From: Hyphomonadaceae bacterium | GTDB taxonomy: Bacteria > Pseudomonadota > Alphaproteobacteria > Caulobacterales > Hyphomonadaceae | Direction: 5' to 3' | Length of the DNA stretch: 64,000 nt | Assembly (NCBI GenBank): GCA_024743315.1 | Contig: JANSWU010000006.1 | Location: 186,001-250,000, forward strand | Part shown: positions 60,639 to 64,000 of the stretch, piece by piece | Numbering within the stretch: position 1 is the stretch's first letter | How the letters are laid out: the number at the start of each line of letters is the position of its first letter | Made by a program: the position numbers and the translations under genes | The notes under the pieces: model-generated | Seen by the model: only the letters and a program-made list of their open reading frames with translations | Database searches by the model: none | What the model was told of the DNA's origin: nothing

Positions 60639-61544
60639 TTACTCGCCGATCCACTCAAACTCTGGCTCTTGCCACCACGGGAAGAAGCTCGGCATGCCAT
60701 CGGAAACTTTGACCGGATAGACTGGCTTGCGTTTTTCCAGGAAGCTCATCACGCCTTCGCGGGCATCATCTGTCTGGCCGCGCGAATAGATGGCCGCGCT
60801 GTCGACAATGTGAGCGTCCATCGGGTGACTGGCGCCGAGCATACGCCACATCATGTGGCGGGTGAGTGTCGTGGAGACTGCGGCCGTGTTCTCTGCGATC
60901 TCGTTTGCCATCGTGCGAGCCACACTCATCAAATCCACCTGGGCATGGACGGAATGGACCAAGCCCCCTTTCAGGGCTTCTTCGGCTGGGAAAACCCGGC
61001 CCGAATAACACCATTCGAGCGCCTGCTGGATACCGACCAGGCGCGGCAGGAACCAGCTCGATGCCGCTTCCGGATTAATGCCACGGCGATTGAAGACAAA
61101 CCCGAAGCGGGCATTGTCTGAGGCGATACGAATATCCATTGGCAGCTGCATGGTGACGCCAACGCCAACAGCGGCGCCATTGATGGCACCGATCACGGGC
61201 TTAAGGCTATCGAATATCCGGAGCGTAAGACGCCCGCCGCCATCACGCTGAATGTCAACCTTGCTTGTCCGGCCAATTTCGCCAGTATCAGCGCGCGCTT
61301 CATAGTCAAAAGTCTTGGCCCCTTCCGACAAGTCAGCGCCGGCACAAAAGGCGCGGTCGCCGGCGCCGGTCACAATCACGGCGCGGACATCATCATTGGC
61401 GTCCGTCTTATCGAACGCATCGATCATTTCGTACATCATCTTGCCGGTGAAGGCGTTCATCTTGTCCGGACGATTCAGGGTCAAAATTGCGATCTGACCC
61501 TCCTGTTCCAATGTGATCTGCTCATAATCGCCGAGGCTGGTCAT
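60639..61544 (-). CDS. Enoyl-CoA hydratase family protein
   Basis: A 301-residue crotonase-fold enzyme. Loops are AFCAGADLSEGAK and INGAAVGVGVTMQLPMDIRI, with GINPEAASSWFLPRLVG carrying the catalytic Glu, so hydratase activity is expected. The protein is about 40 residues longer than most, with a C-terminal tail (PSFFPWWQEPEFEWIGE) of the kind seen in alphaproteobacterial crotonase-like proteins. It diverges from the GMC oxidoreductase gene. Confidence 0.9.
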   Translation of the reverse strand: MTSLGDYEQITLEQEGQIAILTLNRPDKMNAFTGKMMYEMIDAFDKTDANDDVRAVIVTGAGDRAFCAGADLSEGAKTFDYEARADTGEIGRTSKVDIQRDGGGRLTLRIFDSLKPVIGAINGAAVGVGVTMQLPMDIRIASDNARFGFVFNRRGINPEAASSWFLPRLVGIQQALEWCYSGRVFPAEEALKGGLVHSVHAQVDLMSVARTMANEIAENTAAVSTTLTRHMMWRMLGASHPMDAHIVDSAAIYSRGQTDDAREGVMSFLEKRKPVYPVKVSDGMPSFFPWWQEPEFEWIGE

Positions 61545-61694
61545 TTCGCTCTCCTATCTGTGCTTTGGCAACAGGAAGCGACGTCTGCGATCAATCGTCA
61601 ACCGTGACGCAGCGTTGCCCCTTTTGAATTCGTGACGCCTGTGTCATCTTCCAGGAAATGACACCGCAAGTCATGCGGAATCTGGGAGTCTGAA

Positions 61695-63326
61695 ATGTCG
61701 GAATTTGATTATATCGTGGTCGGCGCAGGCAGCGCCGGATGCGTGCTGGCCAATCGCCTGACCGAGGACGGCAAATCGACCGTTTTGTTGCTCGAAGCAG
61801 GCGGTAAAGATACCTCGCTCATGATCCATATTCCGGTTGGCTATGCGCAGACCCTGAAAGACCCGAAAGTCAATTGGTTGTACGAAACAGAACCCGATCC
61901 CGGCACCCATGACCGGGTCCATACCTGGCCGCGCGGCAAGGTGCTGGGCGGTTCCTCTTCAATCAACGGCCTGCTCTATATTCGCGGCCAGCGCCAGGAC
62001 TATGATGGCTGGGCGCAGCTCGGCCTGCGCGGCTGGTCTTACGATGACTTGCACCCCTATTTTCTGCGCAGCCAGCACCAAGAACGCGATGGCATGGACG
62101 GCCACGCCAAGGGTGGCCCGCTCAACGTCTCTGACGTCACTGAGACCCATCCTGTCTCGGACGCAGTGATCGAGGCTGGTAGAGCCATGGGCCTACCGCA
62201 TCGCGACGTGAATGGTGAAGACCAGGAAGGCGTGGCTTATTACCAGCTAACCGTGAAGAATGGACGTCGCTGTAGCGCGGCCGTCGCCTATCTCAACCCA
62301 GCCAAGAAACGCCAGAACCTGCAAATCGAAACCAAAGCGCTCGCGGCTCGGGTGCTGTTCGAGGGGAAACGCGCCATTGGCGTCGAATATACGCAGGACG
62401 GCCAAACCAAGACAGCCAAGGCGCGTGCCGAAGTGATCCTGGCGGGCGGCGCCATCAATAGCCCGCAGCTCTTGGAGCTGTCAGGGATTGGCCATCCAGA
62501 CCTTCTTAAAGACCAAGGCATTGAAACTGTCTCTGCCCTGCCCGGTGTCGGTGAAAACCTGCAGGACCATTTTGTCATCGGCAATCGCTACCGCATGAAA
62601 CCTGGCAGCCCGTCCGTGAACCAGCAATCGCGCGGGCTCGCCATGATCGGGGAAGTGTTCAAATATCTGACCCAGCGCAAAGGCCTGCTGACGCTGTCAG
62701 CCGCGCATGTCGCCGCCTTCATCAAGACACGGCCAGAACTCGCAACGCCGGACGTTCAGTATCACATTCTGCCTGCGACGATGGATCTGCAGAAGATGAC
62801 GGAAAGCGGCGATATGGAGCTGGAAAAACAGCCGGGAATCACCATCGCGCCGTGTCAGTTGCGTCCAGAAAGCCGCGGCAGTGTCCATATCAAATCCGCC
62901 GCGCACGACTCGCATCCGGCCATTCGCCCGAATTATCTGTCGGACCCGCTCGACCAGCAAACGGCGGTGGCCGGTCTTCGTTGGGCGCGCGAGCTCGCGG
63001 CACAGCCTGCCCTCGCCAAATATATTGAGCATGAACTCGAACCCGGCGAAGCGTTGCAGAGTGATGAGGAATTGCTCGAATTTGCCCGTGAAACTGGCGG
63101 CACCATCTATCACCCGGTCGGCACCTGCAAAATGGGACCGGACGGCGATCCCATGGCCGTGGTCGATGACCAGCTGCGCGTGCGCGGCGTCGACGCCTTG
63201 CGGGTGGTGGATGCCTCGGTGATGCCGCGTCTGGTGAGTGGTAATACCAACGCCCCGACCATTGCGATTGCCGAAAAAGCGAGCGATATGATCCGCCAAG
63301 CTGCGAAAGAAAGCATAACGGTTTAA
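61695..63326 (+). CDS. GMC family FAD oxidoreductase (choline dehydrogenase-like)
   Basis: A 543-residue flavoenzyme. YIVVGAGSAGCVLANRLTEDG is the FAD-binding start; GGSSSINGLLYIRGQ and GAINSPQLLELSGIG are the two GMC signatures; TIYHPVGTCKMG and SGNTNAPTIAIAEKASDMI form the C-terminal active site with its His-Asn. It oxidises an alcohol, substrate unknown. GGGAG precedes the ATG. The fatty acid hydroxylase gene starts four bases after it, so they share an operon. Confidence 0.93.
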   Translation: MSEFDYIVVGAGSAGCVLANRLTEDGKSTVLLLEAGGKDTSLMIHIPVGYAQTLKDPKVNWLYETEPDPGTHDRVHTWPRGKVLGGSSSINGLLYIRGQRQDYDGWAQLGLRGWSYDDLHPYFLRSQHQERDGMDGHAKGGPLNVSDVTETHPVSDAVIEAGRAMGLPHRDVNGEDQEGVAYYQLTVKNGRRCSAAVAYLNPAKKRQNLQIETKALAARVLFEGKRAIGVEYTQDGQTKTAKARAEVILAGGAINSPQLLELSGIGHPDLLKDQGIETVSALPGVGENLQDHFVIGNRYRMKPGSPSVNQQSRGLAMIGEVFKYLTQRKGLLTLSAAHVAAFIKTRPELATPDVQYHILPATMDLQKMTESGDMELEKQPGITIAPCQLRPESRGSVHIKSAAHDSHPAIRPNYLSDPLDQQTAVAGLRWARELAAQPALAKYIEHELEPGEALQSDEELLEFARETGGTIYHPVGTCKMGPDGDPMAVVDDQLRVRGVDALRVVDASVMPRLVSGNTNAPTIAIAEKASDMIRQAAKESITV

Positions 63327-63329
63327 TCC

Positions 63330-64000
63330 ATGTTTTCAGACATTCCGATTGAGGCGCTGTTTGCGCCGGTCTTTATCTTCTCTGTGGCGCTGGAATGGTG
63401 GTCTGTGAAAACCGGCCGCGCCAAAGGGCGCTATGAGACCAAGGATGCAATCACGAGCATGACGATGGGCCTCGGGAATGCGATCATTGGTACGCTGACC
63501 GGCGTTGCCGCACTATGGATCCTGATGTTGGTCTGGCCCTTCCGCATCACCACCATGCCGACGACCTGGTGGAGCTTCCTGATCGTCTTCGTGCTGTATG
63601 ATTTCGTTTATTACTGGAAGCACCGCTTCGCGCACCGGGTGCGCTGGTTCTGGATGGAGCATGTCACCCATCATTCGAGCAAGCATTACAATCTCTCAAC
63701 GGCGCTGCGCCAACCCTGGTTCGGCCCTTTCACTGGCCTGATCGTGGTTGGCTGGGCCTTAGTCCTGCTCGGCTTTCATCCCGCCTTTATTGGCATCGCG
63801 GGGGGCATCAATCTGGTCTATCAATTCTGGATCCATACCGAGACCATCGACAAATGCCCGCGCTGGTTCGAAGCCGTGTTCAACACACCAAGCCATCACC
63901 GCGTCCACCACGCCACCAATCCGCGCTATCTAGATGCGAACTATGCTGGCGTTTTCATTGTCTGGGACAAGATGTTCGGCTCTTTCATCCCCGAACAAGC
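63330..64000 (+). CDS. Fatty acid hydroxylase/sterol desaturase family protein, cut by window edge
   Basis: The first 223 residues of an integral membrane di-iron enzyme are present. The histidine boxes are visible: HRFAH (HxxxH) near residue 96, HVTHHSS (HxxHH) near 111, and HHRVHH near 190. Several helices surround them. The family hydroxylates or desaturates lipids. It begins four bases after the GMC oxidoreductase stop, suggesting the two act on the same alcohol-bearing lipid, which is inference. The C-terminus lies beyond the window. Confidence 0.9.
   Translation, partial: MFSDIPIEALFAPVFIFSVALEWWSVKTGRAKGRYETKDAITSMTMGLGNAIIGTLTGVAALWILMLVWPFRITTMPTTWWSFLIVFVLYDFVYYWKHRFAHRVRWFWMEHVTHHSSKHYNLSTALRQPWFGPFTGLIVVGWALVLLGFHPAFIGIAGGINLVYQFWIHTETIDKCPRWFEAVFNTPSHHRVHHATNPRYLDANYAGVFIVWDKMFGSFIPEQ

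Overview
The window looks like the chromosome of a marine-type alphaproteobacterium close to the Hyphomonadaceae/Maricaulales or Caulobacterales. The pointers are a popZ-type polar organiser beside valS and a TolC family gene, a polarity-type coiled-coil membrane protein, a GcrA-like peptide, a PrtD/PrtE type I secretion pair, a ccmF-G-H-I cytochrome maturation operon, several acyl-CoA enzymes, and a GMC oxidoreductase next to a sterol-desaturase-type hydroxylase. The genus cannot be fixed from sequence alone.

Bases 1-12,200 read as accessory DNA. Housekeeping genes are almost absent. The region carries a C-terminal gene scrap, secreted unknown proteins, a lipoprotein gene with an in-frame stop, a cold-shock gene, an FKBP-type isomerase, a two-component system flanked by secreted proteins, a modification-dependent restriction enzyme, and dispersed copies of a short repeat. 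It ends at a tRNA-Thr gene whose 3' end faces the region, as expected for an island inserted at a tRNA. The best candidate for an undescribed system is at 4.0-9.9 kb. There a seven-helix-type histidine kinase and a LuxR-type response regulator lie among three secreted proteins, one with eight four-cysteine repeats. The promoter regions of these genes share an 18-bp near-palindrome. The regulator's ribosome binding site and start codon lie inside a perfect 12-bp inverted repeat.

From 12.4 kb on the genes are mostly core. 12.4-24 kb holds an OmpA-like protein, metG, an M20 peptidase, a nitroreductase, an ArsR/AHSA1 pair with two operator-like repeats, and xthA. 23-32.7 kb is a long minus-strand run (tolC-like, popZ, valS, isoaspartyl peptidase, ilvD, DUF3137). 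32.8-41 kb is plus-strand: sodB, a small lipoprotein, an rhlE-type helicase, the type I secretion pair and an S9 peptidase. 41-49.6 kb holds aldehyde and acyl-CoA metabolism, a class C beta-lactamase-like esterase, a PaaI thioesterase overlapping purT, an intergenic cluster of four hairpins and a saccharopine-dehydrogenase-like reductase.

49.7-57 kb holds a sodium symporter, the ccm operon and an unusual fusion of a methylglyoxal-synthase-like domain to a cytosine-deaminase-like amidohydrolase. 57-60.6 kb has a membrane-tethered LuxR regulator with a DUF4199 partner, a large coiled-coil membrane protein, and a 66-residue protein matching only the C-terminal part of GcrA. The window ends with an enoyl-CoA hydratase, a GMC oxidoreductase and a truncated fatty acid hydroxylase gene. 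Starts were chosen by ribosome binding site and family alignment from memory; no database search was possible.
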